A DNA stretch of 64,000 bases from Alnus glutinosa (taxonomy: Eukaryota > Streptophyta > Magnoliopsida > Fagales > Betulaceae). Where the stretch lies: contig NC_084894.1 in NCBI RefSeq assembly GCF_958979055.1, positions 27,413,616 through 27,477,615 on the forward strand, read 5' to 3'. Positions 1-10,832 of the stretch are shown here, piece after piece; within the stretch, counting starts at the first letter, position 1; each line of letters begins with the position of its first letter. A program made the translations under genes and the position numbers. The notes beneath the pieces were generated by a model. It saw nothing but the letters and a program-made list of their open reading frames with translations. It was not told the origin of the DNA and did no database searches.

Positions 1-352
1 AGTGCGCTTTCTTGTGAATTAGAGAAACAAGAATCAGCCACTCTGAACCTATTCTGTTTTACCACCATATCCTTAACTTCCATCAATGTAAACCAATTCT
101 ACCTATCTTTCTGCAATTGTAAACCAATTCTACCTATATTTCTGCAATTCACCCAAGCAACCAAGATTCACTAACCAAACCCAGGAAGCGTTTTTCTCCG
201 CAAATCAAGCTCCAATAAAAAAAAAAAACCCAACTTTTACACAAAAAGGTTTAAAAGAAGAAAAAAAACCTACAAGAATCAAATACCCAAAAACGTTTAG
301 CGACTTACTGATACAACATACACTAGAACAAAATGGGGGTTTTGATTTGGAC

Positions 353-682
353 CTGGTCGAAGAGCCCTCGTTTGGCGGTCTCTCCCCAGAACCGAAGTAT
401 CGATAGCGCAATGCAACCGCTCAAGCCGGTGGCGCAGATATCGGAGACGACCGGGTTCTCAAGCACCATAGTGGCAGCCGGTGGCTTGGCGTCCCGGCTC
501 AGTACTCCGGTCTTTCTGGGTCTCGAACCAAAGCTAATAGTGGTAGCATTAAAAGCTGAGAGCGAAGAGAAGGGAGTGTTGGAAATTGGTCCGACGTGAG
601 ATCTGGGGAGCAATATGTCGAACCGCCGCGACCACGAGAGAGCCAGGGAGCAGCTATTCACGTTTGTAGTTGAGGCAGCCAT
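353..682 (-). CDS. FOLK: Farnesol kinase (FOLK/VTE5-like), first exon only, gene cut by window edge
   Basis: Farnesol/phytol kinases are plastid membrane enzymes that phosphorylate prenyl alcohols; Arabidopsis FOLK acts on farnesol and affects ABA sensitivity. The exon encodes 110 residues from the ATG at 680-682 to a Gln codon at 353-355, followed on the minus strand by a CAG|GTCCAA donor. Residues 1-70 are rich in Ser, Thr and Arg like a plastid transit peptide. Residues 72-110 (MVLENPVVSDICATG, then FWGETAKRGLFDQ) match the start of the conserved part of Arabidopsis FOLK, which I recall breaking at the same FDQ. The intron continues to base 1 and no further exon is visible, so the catalytic membrane part lies to the left. 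The family call rests on about 40 residues; phytol kinase VTE5 is the main alternative. Confidence 0.8.
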
Positions 683-1070
683 TTCGTTTTATAACACTGC
701 TAGCGTAACTTTTGACTTTTTGTTTTGGTTTTTGGTACTTGGGTTTTTCTATCAACTTATTACCTTTTTATTTATTTATTTTGAAAGCTCACATCGGCAT
801 TCAAGTTTGCATCTTGATGTTGACCCCTTTGCCAGTTTTCAAGGGTGGGGCTGTTCACCCATTAAAGCAACATATGTGTTTGGGTTCAAGATCTCCCAAT
901 GAAGTTTGGTTCATTGGTTGTTACAGTTTTCAATACGGTGATGATAATAAGTTTTGGTAAAAAAATTTATCAACTACTGCAAAATAATAAATATCAACAA
1001 TAGAGTTTGTTGGGGAAGGTAGTCGGAGCCCACTCCAATACTTATGCCAGTATTTTAAGAAAAAAAATTA

Positions 1071-1396
1071 TATCGTGTAAATTGTCAAAAATTCATCCAT
1101 CTCATATATAATTAGTTTTCACCTATTTGTAGATGGGACTTCAACTATTGTTTCGGATTGAATGGGAGCTGATTCCGGATTTCAAGATTTTTCTCTTAAC
1201 ATACCCGGGATTCGCCTCTTCAATGCTTATTTATATCGTGTAAATTGTCAAAAATTCATCCATCTCGTAAATAGTAATTTTCACTTATTTATAGACGATG
1301 CTTCAACTGTTGTTCCGGATTAAATGGGAGCTAATTCCTTGATTTCAACATTTTTCTCTCAGCATAACTGGGATCCACATCTTCAATGCATGGCTT
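1071..1396. repeat. Imperfect tandem duplication, about 163-bp unit, two copies
   Basis: The unit starting tatcgtgtaaattgtcaaaa at 1071 starts again at 1234. Both copies share the order of blocks: ...attcatccatctc, a tttcac(c/t)tattt block, a (g/t)ttccggatt block, aatgggagct and ttttctct. The copies differ by scattered substitutions and short indels, so the duplication is not recent. No coding content was seen. Confidence 0.75.
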
Positions 1397-2331
1397 AAGG
1401 TATCTTTAGATTTGATGCTTCCGAGGTATTTTTGGCGTCTATTGAGATTGCATCTTAATAGGCTTTGGGCTTAGTTGGTCTTTTATGGGTTTGTGTCTTG
1501 ATGGGCTTACATGGATTCGATAAGCCCATTCATTAACTGTTGGGAATATTTCCCAACAAGTTTGATTCATATTCAGTGCAGCATTAGAACATTAAGAGGA
1601 CATATTTCTAGTACGGAATAAATGGAAAGAACGCACCTCTAGTATATTAATTATCATGCCCACGATAAATGTTGGGTAGCCAAGTGTAGTGCGGAAAAAT
1701 GCTTAAAGCATCTAACTTAATAGTGAGTTTAATTAGGAGTGGTCGAAACACCCCCATTGCTAAAAGAGGGGGTTTTGACTATTCCAAAGTCAATTTGATG
1801 GAGCCCATATTATTCATTGAGATCAAAAGAGTGGTTCAGTCACCCAAATAGCCACTCCAGTACCTTGGGGGGGCCTGACCCCCCCAAAGCCCAAGGTAGG
1901 CCCCAAAAAAAAAAATCTAAAAAAAAAAAAATTTAAATTTTATCCCTAATTTTTTTTTATTTTTTAGTCTTGGCCCCTTCCAATTTTTTTTTTTTCTTCA
2001 ATTTAGCCCCCCAAATTTCAAATCCTAGTTCCGCCCCTAACTCGAGCAACTTGTATGTCATTCTCGTATTTTTTAGATAAACGAATTCCCAACTTGCCTA
2101 TGAATTTGTTCGGATGATAAAAAAAATAAGAACAATCCATTAGAGTTTTGTTTCAAACAAAGGCTTAAGTAGCTCGAGAAGCATCTCAAGAATGTCCCTT
2201 CAACTACCAAACCCTTCAAGAATTTGTCCAGGTAATAAATATAAACATCTTTCATTTGTTGATGTCGTAAATTAAAGGTTTTTTCCCCAAGAAACAATGT
2301 AAAGAAAGTTGAGTTTCCAAATGAGGTCTTG

Positions 2332-2334
<3 letters not shown>

Positions 2335-2388
<54 letters not shown>
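2335..2388. repeat. TA dinucleotide microsatellite
   Basis: An uninterrupted (TA)n run of about 50 bases in the FOLK-bZIP spacer. Confidence 0.95.
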
Positions 2389-2389
<1 letters not shown>

Positions 2390-3896
2390 CTTTTAATGTT
2401 AAGATATTATTTAATCTAAAATCTATAAATTTGCACCTAGGTAAATTAGGTTATATCAAACATCTACTCTTATGACCCTTGTCAATATGCATGAACATTG
2501 TAACACCTAGAGAATTTCAAAAGAATCGTGTCAGAATGAGATCAATGGAGAGTAACTCATAAGCTAGCTAATGAAGCGTTTTTTCTTATGGCCGGGCAAA
2601 CAAGTTCATGTGAAAACAAACCTATCATTGTATTCTTGACATTGTAGCTGCTGAACACAGTATTCAAGTTCTTTCTCATTAATTAATGAAAAGATTGCTA
2701 GATTGAATTCAAAAATAAAATAAAATCATGAACTTAAAAAACAAATCATTTTTGTGACTATTATATGATATGAGATCTAACCACTTGACACTAGTATATT
2801 CCAATGCACAACAAACACTCTATTGGCAGAAGTATTAATATATAGGAATATTGGTAAGAGGAAAATTCTACAGCGTAATTTGTAAGAAATTTATGTACAG
2901 TTGATTTTAACTCTAATTATGCCAAAAAACAAATAAAAACAAACCTACCAAAATTATAAGCCCATTACGATCTCTAATTTCAACCATAAGTGTGATCGAT
3001 GCGGCTGACAACTCATTAACAAAGTATGTGTTTTATTAAAAACGACATAAAAGAATCAAAAGATTAAACATGATGGCAATAATTAATCAAACTAATTAAA
3101 AAGTTTAGTCTATAAAAGTGTGGCCCTCCCAAGCATATGGATCTGAGAATGACAATCCCCTTTGGGATATATATGTACTTGAATTTTGTAACGCCCTAGT
3201 TCTCACTCAATAGTAGACCAATTAATTTTCGAGAAATGTGGATTGGATACCATCAGGCTGCGAACGCAAGAGACAGATTGATGACAGGCTACACGTGAGA
3301 CAGAAAGAGAAAAAGATCGGATTAGGGTTAGGGAGAAAGACCGCATACTTTCTGGCGAAGAAAGAATCCGGTGGGCAAAGCCGATTAATAGTGATTAGTG
3401 TACCTATGTTATACTCTACATGGCTTAATTTCACTTCCACATTGGCTATTAGACTGTTACCTGTACCCCCATATAGAAAGTAATTCATAGTTTTTCCTTT
3501 CATTATTGCTAATGACACTGGCATGGACACCGGATTTAATAGGGTTTCATGCATGTTTATGAGAATGACATTATGTTAATTTCTTGGGGGGAAGCGTATA
3601 TACTGGCATATTAATTAATTATTCTCAGCCTAAATGACAAGTACGTACTGCTGGTTTCCTTCTCTTGTTGGCTCTTAATTAATCACTTGCAAGATAAATA
3701 CAGGCCGGATAATCATAAACCCTAATTATGGCAGAATGGATACTCAAAGTGAAGATATATTCAAATGAAAAAGTCTCGTGAACCAAATCTTCTCCATTAA
3801 TTTGTTGTTTTATGGGAGTGAGTCCATGCCATCTATGCATGCATGGTACTGCCAACAGTACAGTATATAATTGCCATGTGCCGCAACTTCATAGTA

Positions 3897-3910
3897 GTTA
3901 TATATAGCAA
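3897..3910 (+). promoter_or_regulatory. TATA-like element of bZIP gene 1
   Basis: A gttatatatagc sequence lies about 110 bases before the ATG at 4012. Transcription starting some 30 bases downstream would leave a leader of about 80 bases. The reading frame is open back to 3916 but has no ATG before 4012, which supports that start. Confidence 0.45.
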
Positions 3911-4011
3911 GTAATTTGCAGGGGTTTCCCTCTTATCCTGGCATTTATAAATTAGGGCTAGCAGTGGCAGAATATATTTCTTCCATTTCTAAGAATATAT
4001 TGCAAGTGAAA

Positions 4012-5171
4012 ATGGAAGGCCCAAGTAGGAATTCATTCCAACCAGCTGCCCATGGGAAATATTTCTACACCAATGGAAGTCATGATCATAGATCAGTCGA
4101 AGGAGGAGTTGAAGCTGCTGAAACTGAGACCCAGCTGCCCCCTCGAGGTCATGGTAACAGAGACGTCTCTAACATTGACCCCAAGAGGCTCAGAAGGTTT
4201 TTATTAAATTAATTTACTCACTTCTCTGTATATAATTAATCCTTTTCAAGATCCTTCCTGTTTCACCCAACATGCCATTCTTCACTTCGACCCTAATTTA
4301 TTGATTTTTTTTTAAAAATTCACTTACTATCTTTAATCTTTTAATTACTTTTACAATCATACTTTTAAACTTTAAAAAATTGTCAGTTTAGTGTATTCAT
4401 CTTTCAATTTTTTTTCAATTTCACATATCCATTAGGATTTTAGTTAAATCCTATCAAAATACACATCTTTATATATATATAATTTTAAGATTTTTACAAA
4501 TTCCATTAAATTTTCACCATCACTTAAATCCTTGAAATTTTTTTTTTTCTGAAAAAAAAAAAGGGAAAAATTTGAACGGATGTGTGAAATTGAAAAAAAT
4601 ATTGAAAGATAGATATACTAAATTAATGCTTTTTTAAGTTTATGGGTATGATTGCAAAAATAATAAAAAATGAGAGAGGAAAAGTAAAGTTTTCTCTTTA
4701 ATTATTCTTTTTTTTAAAAAAGAAAAAGAAAAAGAAAATTAATTTACTTAATTTTATATGTGTCTTTTTCTATCTTTGGCTTGTAGAATTATGGCAAGCA
4801 GACAGTACTCACAAAAATATCGGCTCAAACAGATGCAATATATTTCGGATCTAGAAACAGAAGTGAAAGCTTTGCAGGTAATTTGCATCTCTCTGCATCA
4901 TGATCATATTCATACATGTGTTTATCTGCATTTTTGTATGATCATTAATTGTTAATTACATCCACTAATTAATCAAAACTTTGTAACAATGAGTTTTTAT
5001 TACTTTGGTATATATATATATATTGTACGACATACATGCAGGCCAAAGTAGCGATCCACTCTCCTAGGATAAAATATAGTCATCGTCAAAATCTGCTTCT
5101 GAAAGCAGAAAACAATTCAATTAAGCAAAAACTTTCTGCCTTTTCTGGTGAACTTATGTTCAAAGAAGGTA

Positions 5172-5202
<31 letters not shown>

Positions 5203-5546
5203 CTCACACAAGATCGAAGAAAGATGCGTAAATGACATCCTTGGAGAAATATATAATTAATGCAGCTGAATATGAGGAGCTGAAGAAAGAAAGAGACATT
5301 CTCAAGCAGTTAATGTTTGAGGTTTATCATCAACAACAACAACAACAGCAGCAACTGCCAGAGATGCTCCAAGGCGCACACCCTGGCCGGAATCATCAGT
5401 TAGAGTATCATATGGCCGGCTTAAACCAACCTGAGAGCTGTGTGGTAGCACCTGGGTTTCCACAGATGGTGAACCAGAACTTTCTTCAATTTGGGGGTGG
5501 AGAATCTGTGGACTACTTTAACTCTCTAAACCCGAACCCCTCCTAA
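4012..5546 (+). CDS. bZIP transcription factor 1 of tandem pair (group E/I-like), altered basic region
   Basis: Likely nuclear DNA-binding protein of 227 residues in four exons: 4012-4196, 4787-4877, 5042-5168, 5266-5546. All junctions are GT-AG and phases close to a TAA at 5544-5546. It starts MEG, as does its neighbour. The bZIP region runs from about residue 57 (DPKRLRRIMASRQYSQKYR) through a zipper to about residue 150, then a short Gln run and an Asn/Gly-rich tail. The order resembles Arabidopsis bZIP34/61. The middle exons (91 and 127 nt) have the same lengths as in the next gene, so the pair arose by duplication. The invariant basic-region Asn is Ser66, while the paired Arg74 is kept; Tyr replaces small residues at 69 and 73. 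DNA binding may be altered or lost, although the frame is intact. Confidence 0.85.
4320..4701. mobile_element. Imperfect-palindrome MITE, copy A, in intron 1 of bZIP gene 1
   Basis: The left arm (about 4320-4450) and right arm (about 4560-4700) are inverted copies. The left reads cacttact, acaatcatacttttaaa, gtttagtgtattcatctttc; the right reads gaaagatagatatactaaatt, aagtttatgggtatgattg, aaaagtaaag. The same block order occurs at 9968-10340, 13878-14235 and 27358-27978. No target duplication could be fixed. It makes up most of the 590-bp intron. Confidence 0.6.
5171..5199 (+). repeat. CT microsatellite inside bZIP gene 1 intron 3
   Basis: An uninterrupted (CT)n tract of about 29 bases sits just after the donor of the 97-bp third intron. 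It forms much of the pyrimidine content of this short intron. Confidence 0.9.
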
Positions 5547-6720
5547 AACTTTGCGACAACTTAACATTCTAGTATTGGCTTGTCCCAGCCGGCCGGGTTG
5601 ATATTTCAAGAACAAATTGAAGTTTTTCTTCGAATTGCATAAGAGAAATTGATTTTCTCTTACTCAATGTATCAAACTCATAATTCTCACATGCATTGAA
5701 GAAAATTAAACTTTGTTGGTTTTTTAATTATTATTGTGCTTTTTTTTGTTAGATTTTTTTTTTCAGGTTTTATTTATCTTGATGTCTTTTCTTCCCCCTA
5801 AGAGTCTCATTAGAAGTAATATAAGAGAGCAAGATGACAGAGAGTGAACTTTTCTTGCAGTATAAGCTAATTACTTGAATGGTACGTAGCATTAATGGTT
5901 TCCATTAATTAGTAGATGAATATAAAACAAGTCAACCTTAACTAAGCAATCTAGAGCCACTAAATATTTGTGCTTTTATAAGTTTATTACGAAATTCAAG
6001 AGTCACCCTACCTTTCTATTTACTCCCATGTTTTCATATGTATCTGTCTCTAATTTAAGGCTCTCCAAATTAACAATCAAAAGTATATATATCCTTTTAA
6101 ATTTTGATATATCGATGCTGCCGTCGAAGTAGATCTTTGAATTTTGAAGAAGGATAAAGTCGTTTTCCTTTAACTCAGTCTATTAAATTGACATATGTTT
6201 TTAGAATATATATATAGATGATCTTCTCACTTGCATTTTACATGTGGTTAATTTTATTAAAAATACGTGTGAGAATTATATACTCTAAAAGTAAATATCA
6301 GTTCAATACTCTAAATTGGAGGAATTTCTACTAGTCCAAATTGGGGGAAAACTTTTATCCTATTAAGAATACGAGGAAAGATAAATATAAAAAGGAAGTT
6401 TGTAGAATAACTTGGGCATGTTCTAGCTTTCTTAAACATTTTTATTATTATTCTTTCTTAATTTATTCAACACTTAATCTCTTATTGGGATAATTATAGA
6501 ATAAAAATGTTGTATATATATAACATTACTCAATCTTCCTAAAAACCTAGATGTCCGAATATATATTATTAGATTCTCCAAACAAAAGTACCCCACCTCA
6601 AGGGGTTATTGTTGAAGCAGATTACAAAACCAGATCATAAATTACGTACTGCTTGTCTGCTTCCTTATCTTCTTAGGCATTTTTTGTGTGTTTCAGTTCA
6701 CTTTCCATTTGGGACAACGT

Positions 6721-6760
<40 letters not shown>

Positions 6761-6784
6761 AATAAGAATAAACTAAGTGAAAGA

Positions 6785-6816
<32 letters not shown>

Positions 6817-7227
6817 CAAAAAAAAAAAAAACAAAACAAACAAAACAAAACAAATTATAGGGCAAGATCGAGGATGAACAAAGCATGAAGTAATTAAGGA
6901 AGTACCTATTAATTAATTACCAAAATGTAAACCAGCTCACGATAAGAGTCCAATTTGAAAGAAATATTGTTTGGTTCCCTTTTCAAAAAAATATATATAT
7001 ATATATGAAAAGAATAAAAAGAAATATCTAGCTCTTTGCTTTTTTTTTTTCTCAAACCGATCTTTCTTTGCAAAAATAAAAAAATAGAAATAATAAAAAA
7101 AAAAAAAAGTATAGCTTTCTTATCTGTATTTTACTTTCTTAATTTCTTTCGAAAAGAGCAAAATTATATATATACAAGAAAATTTCCATATTATATTGAT
7201 CGCCCTAGTCAAATACTAGAGGAGCTA

Positions 7228-7229
<2 letters not shown>

Positions 7230-7274
<45 letters not shown>
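7230..7274. repeat. TA microsatellite
   Basis: (TA)n of about 45 bases. It is followed directly by a perfect 11-bp inverted repeat (agcgaatctac, one base, then its complement) at about 7274-7296. Confidence 0.9.
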
Positions 7275-7275
<1 letters not shown>

Positions 7276-7393
7276 CGAATCTACAGTAGATTCGCTATCT
7301 TTAATGAAATATATAGTTTCGATTTGATTAAATGTTTATTTATTTAGTTAGTTATATTCATTAATTATTTCTTTTTTCAATTCTATACCTTTT

Positions 7394-7711
7394 TTTATTT
7401 TTTTTATCAGGGTATCCCACAGCCCTTTTTAGTTTTGATGTACTTTGTTCATTGAACAACTGCCTCACCCAAATGTGGTAGTCGAACCTTCCGAGCTTAG
7501 AGACTGACTGCCGGCCAGGATCAAGGACTAATCCCTATGCCCCATGAGAATTGCCTATCCGCATGGAGCGCTTGAATCGCTGGCTATGCCCGAGTAACTG
7601 GTCCCAAGAGAAAGCTATGTAGCACCCAACAAGTCTCGAACTCGTGACCTCATAGGTCTCACACCCTAGAAGTCCCAACCTTAACCACTATATAGGCCAA
7701 CCCCTTGGGGT
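7394..7711 (-). mobile_element. tRNA-derived SINE with target-site duplication
   Basis: Read on the minus strand it begins GGGTTGGCC, followed by a gtggttaaggttggg block resembling RNA polymerase III box A, then GAGTTCGAGAC resembling box B about 50 bases on, then an unrelated body and an A-rich tail. A 10-base repeat, TATACCTTTT, lies at both ends (7384-7393 and 7712-7721), as expected for target-primed insertion. Length is about 318 bp. It is a SINE and not a tRNA gene, because the cloverleaf is broken after box B. The SINE family is not identified. Confidence 0.75.
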
Positions 7712-9169
7712 TATACCTTTTAATTTTTCCCTGAACTAAACTCCTGACTTTGCTACTGTGTGTAATCGTAAGTACATTTTTTTGTTTTTTCTATTCAAAT
7801 AAGAAAAAGGTTATCAGGGATAATCGAACATACATTTGAATTTTGTAGCATGAATTATTCGTGAGGGAACAAGGATATATATATATATAGATTATAAAAC
7901 GCAGAATATATGCTTATATAAATAGTGTTCGAAATAATTAATTAATTAACTACTGATAATCGAACGTAGTACTCGTTGTCATGTCAAAGACTCAAAAACA
8001 AAGTGACTTTTTTTAAGTCATCTGAAACAAATTTGGAAAAAAAATATTAATTTGGGGCGACTCAACGCTGAATTTCGTATTAAAATATTGAAAATATCTG
8101 CTTCTAGCTAGATTTTTATTTTGTTTTATTTTTATTATTTATTTTATTTTTTGGGTTATCTCCTTCACGATTAAACCCTAGTAGCTTAAAATGTATGAAT
8201 TAACTTCATTATTGTGCAAGCTTTTTGTAGAAAAAAAAAAAAAAAAAATCGAATTGCATGCATGTCCGGCCACATGGCACAATTTGGTGACATGTTTGCT
8301 GTACTATAATTATTAGGTTCCATACTTAGCCTGAATTCAGTTTCAAAAACTCCTGGTAGCTTTCTCATGCATGCATGCATTCAAACCAGCATAAGCGACA
8401 GCTATCATATTCTAACATATGGCGGTGGGTCTTAATTACCATTGGAGATCGAGGCCCTTAATAGAGATAATTAAGCATGAATATTGGAAAGGAATACCTA
8501 GCTAGCTCAATCATAATCAATATCTTATGAGGCCATGTAAATCAACCAAATTATCTATTATCTAATGCATGCGACGAATAGTATCTATCATTAACGGAAT
8601 CGGGATTTTTCATTGAGAGGTCATAATATGAATGAAAGGCCGAGTCTAATTTCATTTTATATGGTTAAACCTATATATATATATATAACAATGATTGATC
8701 TAATGGTTGGGTGTGACTATCACGTCATCGATCGTTGTGGGATAAAATATGGTTTCTAAAATTAATTTTTTAACAATGTGGGGCTAAATTTGTATTTTAT
8801 GGTATGAGTAAATAGTAATGCCATACATGCACCACATGCACCTTTATCCCACTATATATGTTGACGTGGCAGGATCTAGAAGTTATTGAATTTTTTTTTT
8901 AACAAGGGCGGATCCAACGACTATTATACGTACCGTGTCACGTCAATATAATGGCATAAAAATAGGGTGTATAATATTTCCCTTTAGGGTATTGGACGTG
9001 TTTCAAATTTACCAAATGACCCGCTATGGGGATTAAGGAGTGGTGCAATAATGTGACATGGAAATATTTGGTAATTTTGCTGTATTTTCTCTTTATAAAG
9101 TTAGGGCCAGGCAATGCTCTTAATCCCACAGGCCATTTACTCATCCATCTTGCTAGCTAGCTAGCTAGG

Positions 9170-9257
9170 GTGAGTATGATTAGAAAGTTTATTTCCTTCA
9201 TTAAGTTTCATTTCCTTACTCCTAATGCTAATTACCTGTATGATCTGTAATTTGCAG
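9170..9257 (+). other. Probable 5'UTR intron of bZIP gene 2
   Basis: A strong donor (AGG|GTGAGTATG) at 9170 and a pyrimidine-rich acceptor (TTTGCAG) ending at 9257 flank 88 bases just before the ATG at 9275. The inferred leader exon ends in repeated ctag units. A TATA-like ctttataaag at about 9090-9099 fits a start site near 9125. Transcript data would be needed to confirm it. Confidence 0.5.
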
Positions 9258-9274
9258 GAACAAAGCATTGAGAT

Positions 9275-10832
9275 ATGGAGGGCACGAACAAAAAGAGTAC
9301 TGGCGTTGCCCTGGAAGTGACACCATGGCCTAAAAGTTCAACTGAAGCGATGCAGCCCTTCCCTATCATGGCGCCATCGAATCTTCCTTTAGGCACTAGT
9401 TCATTTCATGTGTGGAAAAGACCCTTTCTCATGAACGTCCATGGTGACAAGGGTTTCGGTAATATTAGAATATAAATTAAATAATTAAATTTATTTTTTT
9501 TATCACCTTATCATCTCTTTAACAGGTAAGGACGGGACAACCGAGATTTATTTCCGGCCACCTGAAGCCATCTCGCCTCGTGCATCGACAGGAGACGGTA
9601 GTAACAAAAAGACCAAAAACCCGTCTCCTTCATCCGACGGTGGTGTAACTTCCGGCGCCGGTGAAAGTAACTCCATCAAAGCTGATCAGACAACGACAGT
9701 GAATGACGTCCGGTACTACAGATGGGGTCGAAACCTAGATCCAAACATGGACCCCAAAAAGCTCAGCCGGTGATCCATATTCTCCCTATCTGTTTATGTT
9801 TTTATCATAAACATTCAAGGATTTGCATACTTTAATTTAATTTTTGATTTGTAGGATTATGTCAAACCGACTTTCTGCACAGAAATCTAGAATGAAGAAG
9901 CTTCACTACGTCACTGAGATGGAAAGGAAGGTGAAAGCTTTAGAGGTAATTATCTTCAATATTTTGACAAAATTCAACTTACTACCCATGATTTTTAATT
10001 TTTTTTCAATTTCACTAATCCGTTATGATTTTTCGTTAAATCCTGTTAAAATTCTTAAAATATATATATATTTCAAAAAGATTCAGATTTTTACAAATTC
10101 CTTTAAATCTTAACCGATGTCTAAATTCTTGTAATTTTTTTCTTTTTGTTTTTTCCCCAAAAAATGAGTATTTTATAAATTTTGACACCCCACTATTAGG
10201 GTTTAACAGAAAATTCTAATAGATGGCTGAAATTAAAAACAATTGAAATATAAATATATTAAATTGACACTTTTTAAAGCTTAAAGATATAATTGCAAAA
10301 GTGATTAAAAAACAGGAGTAGTAAGTAAAGTTTTTTCCAATATTTTCTTTATACGCCAAGATATATAATATGGCGTCAATCTACGGATCTTCTATCTTTG
10401 GTATATATACTTTGTATATACATGCAGGCTCAAATAGCAGTACTATCTCCTCAAGTTATGCTTTATAAAAACCAGCAACGTTTGTTACATCTGGAGCAAC
10501 AGAGTTTGAACCAGCAGATGTCGGCTTACACCAACAACAAAATTCTGAGAGACGGTGACTAGCTACGACACCGACGTCCTCTGCGTGTGTGTGTGTTTGT
10601 GTCTGTGTCGTCTTCTCGTACTACCTGTTTCTTTAACGAAAAACTTTCTCTTTTGGTAGCCGAAATTGAAGAGAACAAAGCAGAGGTGAGCAGGCTTAGG
10701 CGACTGCATCTGAACCAGCAACAGCACGCGCAGACAGCAAGGATGATTAATTGGGAAACTGGGATGGAGCAGATGGCGAATCCAAACATAAATCAGTCTA
10801 GGATGCAAGGTAAAATCAGCTCAAATAATTAA
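9275..10832 (+). CDS. bZIP transcription factor 2 of tandem pair (group E/I-like), canonical basic region
   Basis: Likely nuclear transcription factor of 272 residues. Exons: 9275-9458, 9526-9769, 9855-9945, 10428-10554, 10660-10832; every junction is GT-AG and phases close to TAA at 10830-10832. The N-terminal half is Ser/Thr/Gly-rich. The basic region (MDPKKLSRIMSNRLSAQKSR) keeps the invariant Asn147 and Arg155. The zipper follows with LSPQV and LEQQSLNQQM segments, as in the bZIP34/61 group, ending in a Gln-rich tail. Exons 3 and 4 are 91 and 127 nt, the same as the matching exons of the upstream gene. Exon 2 (244 nt) is an added N-terminal exon not present upstream. An additional in-phase last exon at 12180 could replace exon 5. 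DNA target and partners are unknown. Confidence 0.88.
9968..10340. mobile_element. Imperfect-palindrome MITE, copy B, in intron 3 of bZIP gene 2
   Basis: Same family as 4320-4701. The left arm starts near aacttactacccatg, the middle carries tttttacaaattcctttaaatc and a T-run, and the right arm ends aggagtagtaagtaaag. It sits in the intron between the basic-region exon and the next exon, which is not the intron occupied in the upstream paralogue. Confidence 0.6.

Larger units (their letters stand above)
683..4011. other. Spacer between FOLK and bZIP gene 1: promoters plus repeats
   Basis: This is the divergent spacer between the minus-strand kinase and the plus-strand bZIP gene. It holds a tandem duplication at 1071-1396, a repeat-like stretch at about 1840-2040 with C/G-rich patches and long A and T runs (similar segments near 13440-13640 and 53080-53215), and a TA microsatellite at 2335-2388. 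A TATA-like element at about 3899-3906 lies a little over 100 bases before the bZIP ATG. An 81-codon open frame at 3241-3483 has no recognisable family and I do not call it a gene. Confidence 0.5.
5547..9274. other. Spacer between the two bZIP genes
   Basis: AT-rich DNA without a supported gene. It contains long T and A runs (about 6723-6757 and 6799-6831), a TA array at 7230-7274 next to a short hairpin, a tRNA-derived SINE at 7394-7711, and the bZIP gene 2 promoter with a 5'UTR intron just before 9275. The small open frames here are low-complexity (Phe, Lys, Tyr-Ile runs). Confidence 0.6.

Noticed and set aside
3241..3483. Open frame of about 81 codons before bZIP gene 1
   Set aside because: No family resemblance and no splice or start support; an opposite-strand frame covers the same bases.
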